Below the pieces are notes generated by a model, which worked only from the letters and a program-made list of their open reading frames with translations, was not told the DNA's origin and did not search any database. This document shows, in pieces, positions 35,761-44,577 of a stretch of 64,000 nucleotides of DNA (positions are counted from its first letter, which is position 1; the number at the start of each line of letters is the position of its first letter). The stretch comes from Tubulanus polymorphus (taxonomy: Eukaryota > Nemertea > Palaeonemertea > Tubulaniformes > Tubulanidae), in assembly GCF_964204645.1 (NCBI RefSeq), contig NW_027437471.1, forward strand, positions 1-64,000, in the 5' to 3' direction. A program made the translations under genes and the position numbers.

Positions 35761-36104
35761 AGGCGTTTTTACGAGCATCCGATTTTTGCGATCGATTTCG
35801 TGAACGATTTGCTTCGATCGTACGATCGAATCGAACGTTCGTAAAAATGACGATGGATTTGGCTAATCACATGACATAAATATGGCGACGTTGAGGAAAA
35901 TAATGTATGGTTTTGAACTACCCGGTGCCGCCATCTTGGAAATCAAATCGCCAAATCGCTCGCCGAGCGAGTTGGTCGATTTCAAAAATCGATCGGAAAA
36001 TCGTGTTCGTAAAAACGCCGATCGTGAAATCGATCGCAAAAATCGGTGCTCGTAAATGCGTTCCTACGATCGATCGCAAAAATCGGATGCTCGTAAAAAC
36101 GCCT
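35761..36104. mobile_element. 344-bp MITE with 36-bp perfect terminal inverted repeats
   Basis: Both ends carry AGGCGTTTTTACGAGCATCC followed by GATTTTTGCGATCGAT, in inverted orientation. Module alpha copies 1 and 3 lack it: CTATTAGGTTAAATAC is uninterrupted in copy 1. That gives an empty site and a TA or TTA target duplication. It has no transposase. TA/TTA with GGCG termini is compatible with several cut-and-paste superfamilies. Confidence 0.88.
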
Positions 36105-36636
36105 TAGGTTAAATACGTGTTGTGAGTCACCAATTCAACTTATAAGATTATTTGATTGTTTTATTAATTGGGAATAATTTTAGAATGTTTTATTCGAACT
36201 ATAGCCCGGAAGTTCATTAGAATTGCTACGTATTGCTAATTCCGTGGAATTCATTACCCCCGCTAGTAATCCGGAGCGGTATCTAAAGCCATCCGCGGCT
36301 AGAACCGTGAACTCTTTAGTTGGTGCTCGGAGCGCAAAGCCTGAGTCCGAGTCGACCTCGAGCTGCGCGGTCTGCAGAACTAGCATGGCGGACGAATAAA
36401 TCGCTATTTTCACATGAAATATTTAGAAGCTTCTCTTTCAACCAAGATGCGTCAGATTGTATCCAAACCATTTCAACATTGAAATACAGTAAGTAAATTT
36501 ACTTATGAATCGAATACTTGTGATGTATGAAGGTGATTCGAGATGGAGAGCGACATAAAACACTCCGGTTTTACCCCACGAGCAGCAGCAATCTCTATTC
36601 ACTGATGCGTGCTGTAAAACCATCATCATTCAGTAA

Positions 36637-36944
36637 TAATAATAATATTAATATGTGTCTTATATAGTGCTAAATCCAGCCAGGCTGCTCAGAGCGCTTT
36701 ACATTTTTCGGTATTATTACCCCGGCCAATTTTAATACTCTAACATGTATCAGTCATCCCTCCCTTTTGAGAAGTAACACCGAGCTGCTAACAAACGCTC
36801 AGGAGTCATCTATCAGACCAGGTACCCATTTACTCCTGGGTGGAGAGAGGCAGTGAGGATAAGAGTCTTGCCCGAGGACACAACGGGGATCGAACCCACG
36901 ACCTGGCTTCCCAGAGCTGAACGCTCTAACCACTAGCCCACACC
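36637..36944 (-). mobile_element. tRNA-headed SINE in module alpha 2
   Basis: Same insertion as 32464-32772 with the same CAGTAA flanks. The two modules therefore descend from one SINE-bearing ancestor, and copy 3 represents the pre-insertion state or a clean loss. Confidence 0.8.
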
Positions 36945-37212
36945 GCAGTAAAAAGTATCAAGAACATAAAGAGTGGATCGAGGCCTAAACTATTACTATC
37001 AATACAGATGGAGCATTTGACCCCGCTGATACCCTGGATTTTAGAGTGCTTTCTCTGACAGGTTTCTATGTTTATTTCAGGGTGATGCTCTACTAATTAA
37101 CTGCAGTCATCAGGAAGTTCAAGGAATAACTGTTTGGCGATGAAGTGAACAAGTGATCCCTCAATTCAGGTAGATATATCTTAGGCCCTAATCACAGACC
37201 TCTACAAACCAG

Positions 37213-37560
37213 TTTCAGTGGTGTTTTAAAACAGAGTTAACCAAAATCCAAGCAGGTTTTCAGCGCCGTTCTCAAATCATTGATGCCATCGTGATTTGAA
37301 AGCTTGTCAAAGATTGCGGCTCAATTTACTGTGTTTGGGACTTAGCAAAAATATTTGCTGCGACAAAATTAACTGTGGAAATATCAAATATGTTTGAATG
37401 GTGCGATTCACCTGCTGCTGAGCAACGAACACGCTGCAAATTTCATTGTGAAATCTGTAATTTCAGACGGTGTGGGAATAAATTCATATAGTGTTCCCTG
37501 CTCTAAGTCTGAACCAATTTACCGTTAAGTCTGGTATGAAAAAAAATTGTAGCACTGAAA
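37213..37560. repeat. Module beta, copy 3, with a 44-bp insertion
   Basis: Relative to copies 1 and 2 it has extra bases at about 37334-37377 (GGGACTTAGCAAAAATATTT core) flanked by ACTGTG on both sides. Confidence 0.65.
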
Positions 37561-38139
37561 ATTCTTGGCACTAAAAGCATTTTGAATCTTGTTGAATCTG
37601 TTTTCATTTTTTATCTGATGAAGAAATAATGATTTTCAGTGTTTTGTATTATTTCAGATGTAGGCGTAACGCTAGAGTTTTGTTTATTCTACTCAAAAGA
37701 AGGTGATGTTTAGATCAGGTTCGTTTAGTTACTCTTATTCATGTCGAATATTTGATATGATTTTTGTGAATTGCTCTAATGATGTTATAATGAATGTTGT
37801 TTGATTTATATTCAGTCTAATGGAGGAGGATCTCAATAACTGAAACCTGCGACACGTCTACACCTGAAATTGACTGTGCGTCAAGTGAATGAATTATTCA
37901 TTCTAAATGACTGATGTTTCATGCTGTTTAGAGGATTCGTAGGAAATGTTCCAAGTTCAAACCCAGTGATTCTGATCAGATGATAAACCAGGGTGTCTGA
38001 TATATACTGATGAATAGTTACTGCAACATGATCGCCACCTATTGGATATCTGCTGAACCACCAAATTATTGGATTAATACGAATATGTATTCGTATTGGA
38101 TTAAACTGTATATCACAGACGCCATCTATTGGAAATTTA

Positions 38140-39400
38140 GAAATTTATATCTTGATTGTCAAATAAATGTGAAATTCATTTTAGATAAACACAAAATAGT
38201 TCTCAAGTTGAGTCTGAGCTTTTTTTTTATCTGAATGCAGTGGAACACAATATCTGAGTTACTGTTACAGGATTGGCACTGTCCCCTAGAGATGATTTTG
38301 ATAAAACCAGTGTCTAGTTAACTTTGCATCATCCAGAATCTACTCAATCAAAATAAAGAAACTTGAAACGAAATTTAAGAATCTACAGGGCTTCATTTAT
38401 GAATGATTGTTGTTTGTTTTGACTGGTGCGTTGTCATGGTGATGGCAAGGTGATGGATTCGATGTCTCGAAAAATAGTAATTCCTCAAAACAGAGCCGAA
38501 TTTCAAACTGAAATGAAGAACTTCACTTATTTTCATCGATATGATAACAGAATGAATATATTTGAGCAAAAAATTTCACAGATATTTGTTACAGAAATAC
38601 AAAACTTGTCGATACTCTCAGCCGCGCCCCGCTGAAAAAACTATTCGGTTAAATACATGTTGTGAGTCACCAATTCAACTTAAAAGATCATTTGATTGTT
38701 TCATTAATTGGGAATAATTTTAGAATGTTTTATTCGAACAATAGCTCGGAAGTTCATTAGAATTGCTACGTATTGCTAATTCCGTGGAATTCATTACCCC
38801 TAGTAATCCGGAGCGGTATCTAAAGCCATCTGCGGCTAGAACCGTGAACTCTTTAGTAAGTGCTCGGAGCGCAAAGCCTTAGTCCGAGTCGACCTCGAGC
38901 TGCGCGGTCTGCAGAACTAGCCCTCCCAAGTGGAGTATGTCCCATTTAAGATTGATCGCGGACGAATCAATCGCAATTTTCACTTGAAATATTTAGAAGC
39001 TTCTCGTTCAACGCAGAAGCGACAGAATGTGTTCAAACCATTTCAACATTGAAATACAGTAAGTAAATTTACTTATGAATCGAATACTTGTGATGTATGA
39101 AGGTGATTCGAGATGGAGAGCGACATAAAACACTCCGGTTTAACCCCACGAGCAGCAGCAGCAATCTCTATTCACTGATGCGTGCTGTAAAACCATCATT
39201 CAGTAAAAAGTATCAATAACATAAAGAGTGGATCGAGGCCTAAACTATTACTATCAATACAGATGGAGCATTTGACCCCGCGGATACCCTGGATTTTAGA
39301 GTGCTTTCTCTTGACAGGTTTCTATGTTTATTTCAGGGTGATGCTCTACTAATTAACTGCAGTCATCAGGAAGTTCAAGAAATAACTGTTTGGTGATGAA
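38140..39400. repeat. Module alpha, copy 3 (SINE-free)
   Basis: Lacks the SINE and the 344-bp MITE of the other copies. The frame 38426-38635 (+) is longest here but is built on a non-conserved start. Directly followed by the short segment 39406-39585 that also precedes the pseudogene exon in the first set. Confidence 0.7.
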
Positions 39401-39585
39401 GTGAGTAATGACAAGGACATATGATAAGGCTTATCGGGTGAAATACAGGATATCGCCAAATTCAAGTTCTGAAATTACTCGCTTGATGGCACTAGTCAGA
39501 ACCGGAAATTGGAACCTAAATCCACCACACGCGAGATTTTTACTATGAAAAATGCTATTTCTCATGTGTTTATCTTGTGTTTCAG

Positions 39586-39772
39586 TTACATACACGTTAC
39601 GGTCACCTACCACAGCACAAGAAGAATATGGTAATAGCCGGTGGTGTAACTGCGTCTGTTATCGTAGCGCCAGTTGTCGCTAGTTTAGCCGTTGGTATCG
39701 GTGTACCGATATTATTGGCGTATGTTTACGGCGTGGTACCGATATCGCTGTGTCGCAGCGGTGGTTGCGGCG
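39586..39772 (+). pseudogene. RNF19-like exon truncated by telomeric repeats
   Basis: Nearly identical to 33625-33811, after the same TTGTGTTTCAG acceptor. The frame is open through [13 protein letters not shown] and then stops being exon at 39772, where TTAGGG begins. The missing part is everything downstream in the gene. The break within an exon makes this a chromosome-end or rearrangement junction, not a splice boundary. Confidence 0.9.
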
Positions 39773-39821
39773 TTAGGGTTAGGGGTTAGGGTTAGGGTTA
39801 GGGGTTAGGGTTAGGGTTAGG
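39773..39821 (+). repeat. Telomeric repeat tract 1 (TTAGGG/TTAGGGG)
   Basis: Forty-nine bases of TTAGGG with two TTAGGGG variants on the plus strand, reading rightwards. This is the orientation of the G-rich strand at a right-hand chromosome end. It joins the broken RNF19-like exon to the 3' end of a retroelement copy. Confidence 0.95.
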
Positions 39822-40399
39822 TTTAGAGATAGAGGTTAGGGGACCAAACCGAAGGTTTGGAGACCCCACTAGTGCACGGGCAGCGGGTTATCCCTGTAAA
39901 AAAGTAGTGAGAGTTAATTGTTGTAGTGAGGCGGTCTACGGGACGTTCATGCCTCGGGGCGTGTTCGTGTCGAGTCGTCGTATCCAGTCTTGTTCGGCTG
40001 CTTCGCGGATCGGTCTCGTGGAGCCTGGTAGGTGTTGGAGACCGTACACCCGAAAGTGTTCGCGGGTGTGGTCGACTTGGTTGAAGTGGTCCGAGACTGG
40101 AGTCGAATTCTTCGTTCTGATGCGTGAGACGTGATGAGTGACGCGTTCTCGTAGAGACATTCCGGTTTGGCCGACGTACAGCATGTTGCACTTGGTGCAT
40201 TCGATGCAGTATACAATTTCACGGGTCGCGCAATTAATTGTGCTGCGGATCGCGTGCATTTTGTTGTGGCTGCGGCAAACGGTTGTTTCTCGGACGAGTG
40301 GACACGTACGACATCTCGGTGTTCTGCATTTCTCGGTGCCTCGACGTCGGGTTGACGGAGTTCTTTGAGTAGACCTGGAAATAGAAGAATTGGAAACAA
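39822..40399 (-). mobile_element. 5'-truncated PLE copy (copy 0)
   Basis: 578 bases, apparently identical to the 3' end of the full units (40420-40997). It contains the 3' hairpin and the GIY-YIG coding end: an in-frame stretch 39936-40259 includes Y-V-G, the Arg-containing helix and the Glu of the endonuclease. It lacks the reverse transcriptase and ORF1. Its 5' edge is at 40399, where TTAGGG starts. 5' truncation is typical of target-primed reverse transcription. Confidence 0.92.
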
Positions 40400-40419
40400 G
40401 GGTTAGGGTTAGGGTTAGG
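40400..40419 (+). repeat. Telomeric repeat tract 2
   Basis: Three TTAGGG units and a partial one between the truncated 5' edge of copy 0 and the 3' end of unit 1. It implies addition of telomeric repeats to the end of copy 0 before unit 1 attached. Confidence 0.92.
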
Positions 40420-40436
40420 TTTAGAGATAGAGGTTA

Positions 40437-40465
40437 GGGGACCAAACCGAAGGTTTGGAGACCCC
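40437..40465 (-). other. Hairpin near the PLE RNA 3' end
   Basis: GGGGA, CCAAACC, a GAA loop, GGTTTGG, AGA and CCCC make a two-part stem of 4 and 7 base pairs. It lies about 15 bases from the RNA 3' terminus. The same hairpin is in copy 0 (39839-39867) and every unit. It is a candidate recognition structure for the reverse transcriptase. Confidence 0.6.
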
Positions 40466-40533
40466 ACTAGTGCACGGGCAGCGGGTTATCCCTGTAAAAA
40501 AGTAGTGAGAGTTAATTGTTGTAGTGAGGCGGT

Positions 40534-42993
40534 CTACGGGACGTTCATGCCTCGGGGCGTGTTCGTGTCGAGTCGTCGTATCCAGTCTTGTTCGGCTGCT
40601 TCGCGGATCGGTCTCGTGGAGCCTGGTAGGTGTTGGAGACCGTACACCCGAAAGTGTTCGCGGGTGTGGTCGACTTGGTTGAAGTGGTCCGAGACTGGAG
40701 TCGAATTCTTCGTTCTGATGCGTGAGACGTGATGAGTGACGCGTTCTCGTAGAGACATTCCGGTTTGGCCGACGTACAGCATGTTGCACTTGGTGCATTC
40801 GATGCAGTATACAATTTCACGGGTCGCGCAATTAATTGTGCTGCGGATCGCGTGCATTTTGTTGTGGCTGCGGCAAACGGTTGTTTCTCGGACGAGTGGA
40901 CACGTACGACATCTCGGTGTTCTGCATTTCTCGGTGCCTCGACGTCGGGTTGACGGAGTTCTTTGAGTAGACCTGGAAATAGAAGAATTGGAAACAACGG
41001 AAGTATTTCTGTTACGATGCGGTGAAGAGGGGACTCGGGGAGGGGGTGGCTCCGTGGGTTTGAGCTGCGACGAAGTTAGGAGATCTTTGAGACTCTTGTG
41101 CTTGGTGTAGGCGGTGACCGTGGTTACCTCGTCAGACCGGCCGGTGGCCGTAGCCAGTTCCGTAAATCTGGTTCGGATGTTACGGGCTAGGGTTCGGTTG
41201 GCTTCGGAGTGAGGTAAGATAAGCGGTAAACGCTTTTTCGGCGGTTCGTCGGCCCGTTGTTGTTCTCGTAGATCTCGTTCGGCGTGGTGCCGTAGAGCTT
41301 GGCTTTTGATGTGTCGCAGTTCGCGGTCTTTGTAGCCACGACCTCTGAGTACTTTAAGGACGGTTCCGGACGCTGCGTGTAAGTCCGAATCGTTATTGCA
41401 GATGCGCCGGAACCGGAGAATTTGACTTTTAACTATACCGGAAAATGTGTGTTTAGGGTGAAACGAGGATCGATGTAGTAATTGATGCGAATCGGTTGGT
41501 TTGAAGTAGACTTTGGTGTCTACTGTGCCACTTGTCTCGAATCGCGGGCCTTTGAAAGTGGTTACGTCCAGGAAGTTGACGCTGGTGTCGCTGATTTCGA
41601 ACTTGAGTTTGATGGATCGGCTCACTGTTTGTAGGACGTCGATGAATTGCATCAACGTTTCGCGGCCGTGTTCCCAAACTATGTAGATGTCGTCGATGAA
41701 CCGAGCGTATAGCGATGGTTGGAGTTCGCTTCTGGACAGACCTTCTTTTTCCCATTCGGCTACAAAGATATTGGCATAAGAAGGAGCAAAACGCTTACCC
41801 ATTGCGGTACCTTTTACCTGTAAATATGTGTTTTCGTTAAAGTTAAAGTCATTTTTCTTCAGGCTGATTTCGAGTAGTTTCAGTAGCTCGGCATCCGGGC
41901 GTCCCGGGTTCGGGTTATCTCGGAGAGCTTGTCGGATGCTGGCGATACCCTCTTCGTGGGGGATGTTGGTGTAGAGCGAATCGATGTCCATGGTGACGAG
42001 TAACGCATCGGCGCTAAATTGTTTACCGGCCAAAATATCTAGAAAGTGGTTGGTATCTTTGACGTACGACGGGTGACCGCGGGCGATCGGCTGCAAATAG
42101 TAGTCGATCCATTCCGAAATTTCGTAGGTTTCGGAGCCGCAGTCGGAGACGATCGGTCTCCCCGGCGGTACGCGATCGGGTACCGTCCACTTCTCGCGTT
42201 CTTTATGGATTTTGGGAAGCAGATAGAACTGCCTCTGTTTCGGATTATCGGGCGGTAATAGATATTCGGCGGTTTTTAGCGGGATGATTTTTCGTCGAGC
42301 CATATTTTCGATGATTTCGCGAATTTCTTCCCCGGTCTGTTCGAAAATCGGTTGCTGCAGCGGCTGATAATACTCGAGATCGGCTAGTTGGCGCATGGCT
42401 TCGTGGACGTAGTCGTCGCGGTCCATGATAACCGTAGCGGAACCCTTATCGGCGGCTTTGATGACAATATTAGTGTTGTCACGCAGCTGCTGGAGGGCTT
42501 CGCGTTCCTGTTTAGTGAGGTTATCATTTACGCGACGCGTATCCCTGGTTTGTTGAGCCAATTCGTGCGCGTCGTTGCAGAACCCGGCGATTACTGGTTC
42601 TATTTCATCCGGAGCCCAACTGCTGGGCAGACGGAAACGCGGAGCCTCGCGGTCCGGTTTGTCTCGGAAGTGATGGTCGAGTTTCACTAGCCGGTTGAAT
42701 CGGCACACTCCCTTGGTGCGCTCGGTCGCGGCGGCATCAGAACCGATTTTTGGAGTCGGGCAATAAGTGAGGCCCTTTCGGAGTAGCTGATGTTGCGCCG
42801 GACTTAGGCGGAGTGAACGTGTGAGGTTGACCACCGGGCTCCCGAGAGCGGTGACCGGATCGCGTCGCGCTTGGTTTGGTGCCGGTTCTTCGTGTTCGTC
42901 GGACCTGGAAATGGAAGAAATCAGAGAAGCATTGGTTAATTCCGGTTGATTTAACTCACCAATAGTGGACCCGTTGGTCTCACTAATACTTAG
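40534..42993 (-). CDS. PLE ORF2: reverse transcriptase with C-terminal GIY-YIG endonuclease (unit 1)
   Basis: Copies the element RNA into DNA and carries a nuclease. Residues are numbered from the Val codon at 42832, where no ATG exists. Reverse transcriptase motifs are KGSATVIMDRDDY (130-142), LPKIHK (206-211), RPIVSDC (226-232), VTMDIDSLYTNIP (280-292), KGTAMGKRFAPSYAN (341-355) and the catalytic FIDD (379-382). The core is PLE-type, as in Penelope, Neptune and Poseidon. A Cys cluster (637-645) precedes GIY-YIG: Tyr676, YVG 687-689, Arg696/Arg698 and Glu748 before WIRRL. All catalytic positions are present. The frame is open upstream to 43026 and overlaps the end of ORF1. The boundary given is the expected first codon after a -1 shift, giving 819 codons. 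Confidence 0.95.
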   Translation of the reverse strand, partial: LSISETNGSTIGELNQPELTNASLISSISRSDEHEEPAPNQARRDPVTALGSPVVNLTRSLRLSPAQHQLLRKGLTYCPTPKIGSDAAATERTKGVCRFNRLVKLDHHFRDKPDREAPRFRLPSSWAPDEIEPVIAGFCNDAHELAQQTRDTRRVNDNLTKQEREALQQLRDNTNIVIKAADKGSATVIMDRDDYVHEAMRQLADLEYYQPLQQPIFEQTGEEIREIIENMARRKIIPLKTAEYLLPPDNPKQRQFYLLPKIHKEREKWTVPDRVPPGRPIVSDCGSETYEISEWIDYYLQPIARGHPSYVKDTNHFLDILAGKQFSADALLVTMDIDSLYTNIPHEEGIASIRQALRDNPNPGRPDAELLKLLEISLKKNDFNFNENTYLQVKGTAMGKRFAPSYANIFVAEWEKEGLSRSELQPSLYARFIDDIYIVWEHGRETLMQFIDVLQTVSRSIKLKFEISDTSVNFLDVTTFKGPRFETSGTVDTKVYFKPTDSHQLLHRSSFHPKHTFSGIVKSQILRFRRICNNDSDLHAASGTVLKVLRGRGYKDRELRHIKSQALRHHAERDLREQQRADEPPKKRLPLILPHSEANRTLARNIRTRFTELATATGRSDEVTTVTAYTKHKSLKDLLTSSQLKPTEPPPPRVPSSPHRNRNTSVVSNSSISRSTQRTPSTRRRGTEKCRTPRCRTCPLVRETTVCRSHNKMHAIRSTINCATREIVYCIECTKCNMLYVGQTGMSLRERVTHHVSRIRTKNSTPVSDHFNQVDHTREHFRVYGLQHLPGSTRPIREAAEQDWIRRLDTNTPRGMNVP

Positions 42994-44546
42994 TTTAAAC
43001 CACTGAGCCAGTGGTCCAGCAGGGTGTTAGCTGTACCACGGTTCCAGTGGATCCCGTCTCCAACAACTCTGAAGCGTCGATCATCGATGGGTGGTATCGC
43101 GGTGACGTCGTCGTTATTCTCGAGGAATTCGTTGAACTTCCGGGCGAACTGCTGGTGTTCGCGGGTCGTGTTGAGTTGAACGAAGTGGACGAACGAGTGC
43201 TGATACTTCTTGACTGCGGCGTTGATCAGGCGCTGTGTGGTCTTCTTGGCGGTCGCTTCGAAGTTGTTGTCGCGGTTGTTGATTCCGACGCTGATGATCA
43301 CCGTATCCGGGCGATCTCGGCGCTCCGGTACAGCATCGATCAGGTCGGCGAGATGAGCTATCTTGCAGCCGGGGAAGCTCTCGATCTGGACGTCATCCGG
43401 ACGGCGGCTTGATGTGATGTTACTCAGATTTGAGTCACCAATCACCAGAATGGGTCGCCGGGTTGGTGGCAGACTCCAATCCTGTTTCTTCCGACCCGTT
43501 TTCGGATGACGGCGAACTTCCTGGGGCGCCATCGGTCTCGGTGTTGGCGTCGGACTTCGCGCTGGCAGTAGGCGCCCTGGTGACCTGTAATGAGACGGAG
43601 AGCTGGAAAGAGAAGAAGAGAGAGACGGCGTCGGACTGCTGGTTGGTGCGGTCGGCGTTCTCTGCGGCGGCGGCGTCGGGTTTCGAGGCGGCGGCGTCGG
43701 ACTTCTCGGTGGTGTCGGACTTCTTGGTGGCGGCGGCGGCGTCGGCATCGGACTTCTCGGTGGTGGCGCCATTCTGGTTGGTGGCGTCCTGGTGACATCC
43801 GCGTAGCTTCTCGGTGACCTGGAATCAGAAAAAGAAGGAGACGCTGTGGGCGCGGCGGGCGCGGCTGCGGTTGGTGCAGGCGTCCTCGGCGTCGCGGGCT
43901 TTCGAATCTTCCGGCTCGGTCTCGGCGGCGGACGAATCTTCGGCTCCGTGGGTGCCTCCTGGTGGTGTGACCTGAAATGAGAAGGGGAAGAAGGTGGGTT
44001 AGATAGGACATTTCTGAGTTTGTCAGACAGAGCCTGACCGCGGAATTTCGACCGCAAATCCAGCGCGATGTTGAAAAGCCGGATCGTTCCGGGGCTCAGA
44101 CGGGAGCCGAAATTCCTCCGGGCCCATGTCAGGGCGACATCCTGTGCTGATAGACAGTCCGGCAGAGGATCACCCATTAGCTCAACAAATGTGGCAGCAT
44201 AATGGATGGTCAGCTCTTTCGAAACTGTCTCCATCCAGACGTCCGCGGCAGCGTGCAGCTGCACCGTTACTGCTTCGGTGCAAGCCGCCGGCCGCAGGAA
44301 CATCTTCAGATGGTCCTTCTTCCTCCGAATCGCTTTCGGACCAGAGCTCAACTGGGCAAGGTGGTGCGCCACTTGAAGAGCTCTATAATACGTTTTCGGC
44401 GACATCCCGGGTTGCTGGTGTCGCTCAGGGCGTCCTCCGCCCTTGCTGGTCTTCTCAGCTGGTGGTCGTTTCTTCTTTCGAGTAGATCGCTCCATTGACA
44501 GATATTTCGGCGAGGTTGCCTTCGTCAGTGTCAGTGCAGGAATCAT
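42990..44546 (-). CDS. PLE ORF1: basic/proline-rich protein with SGNH hydrolase domain (unit 1)
   Basis: 518 aa from an ATG at 44546. Residues 20-45 are basic (RKKKRP, possible nuclear signal). Residues 45-180 are probably helical and not recognised. Residues 185-350 are Pro/Ser/Arg-rich with many RSPTPP-like repeats. Residues 363-515 form an SGNH/GDSL-type domain: GDSN (370-373, catalytic Ser372), PGCK (392-395), GINN (421-424) and DGIHWN (497-502, Asp497 and His500). SGNH domains occur in ORF1 of CR1-type LINEs, where an esterase role is proposed. I know of no PLE where this is standard. Its stop overlaps the ORF2 frame. Ser/Asp/His are intact, so activity is plausible but unproven. Confidence 0.9.
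   Translation of the reverse strand: MIPALTLTKATSPKYLSMERSTRKKKRPPAEKTSKGGGRPERHQQPGMSPKTYYRALQVAHHLAQLSSGPKAIRRKKDHLKMFLRPAACTEAVTVQLHAAADVWMETVSKELTIHYAATFVELMGDPLPDCLSAQDVALTWARRNFGSRLSPGTIRLFNIALDLRSKFRGQALSDKLRNVLSNPPSSPSHFRSHHQEAPTEPKIRPPPRPSRKIRKPATPRTPAPTAAAPAAPTASPSFSDSRSPRSYADVTRTPPTRMAPPPRSPMPTPPPPPRSPTPPRSPTPPPRNPTPPPQRTPTAPTSSPTPSLSSSLSSSPSHYRSPGRLLPARSPTPTPRPMAPQEVRRHPKTGRKKQDWSLPPTRRPILVIGDSNLSNITSSRRPDDVQIESFPGCKIAHLADLIDAVPERRDRPDTVIISVGINNRDNNFEATAKKTTQRLINAAVKKYQHSFVHFVQLNTTREHQQFARKFNEFLENNDDVTAIPPIDDRRFRVVGDGIHWNRGTANTLLDHWLSGLN
42993..42999 (-). promoter_or_regulatory. Candidate -1 ribosomal frameshift site (U UUA AAC), unit 1
   Basis: On the minus strand ORF1 ends GGT TTA AAC TAA. 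The heptamer T TTA AAC is in exact X XXY YYZ phase, and the next codon is the ORF1 stop. A -1 slip leads straight into the ORF2 frame. The same heptamer is one of the most efficient known slippery sites, for example in coronaviruses. Downstream, ACCAA can pair with TTGGT, with an alternative GACC/GGTC pairing, starting about 15 bases after the heptamer. A strong pseudoknot is not evident by eye. Confidence 0.75.
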
Positions 44547-44570
44547 GCTGAACTAGGATTAGACACGGGT

Positions 44571-44577
44571 TTTTATA
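44571..44577 (-). promoter_or_regulatory. TATA box upstream of PLE ORF1, unit 1
   Basis: GTGTATAAAAACC on the minus strand, with TATAAAA ending 25 bases before the ORF1 ATG. A start 25-30 bases downstream would fall at or just inside the first ATG. A second ATG (codon 18, MERSTRKKK) would then be the likelier start. The box is identical at 50925-50931, 57279-57285 and 63633-63639. Confidence 0.55.

Larger units (their letters stand above)
34803..37170. repeat. Subtelomeric modules beta copy 2 and alpha copy 2
   Basis: Beta copy 2 is at 34803-35095 and alpha copy 2 at 35268-37170, joined by a linker (GGGTGTCTGATATATACTGA) that also precedes alpha copy 3 at 37,990. No RNF19-like exon is present in this set. 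Confidence 0.7.

Noticed and set aside
39823-40400. Short antisense ORFs over the GIY-YIG region
   Set aside because: Shadows of the endonuclease coding sequence in other frames.
42905-42990. Intron of about 80 bases joining ORF1 to ORF2
   Set aside because: A GT...CAG pair exists, but the donor lies after the ORF1 stop, so splicing there would not fuse the frames, and the ORF2 frame is open through the region anyway. Kept only as something RNA-seq could test.
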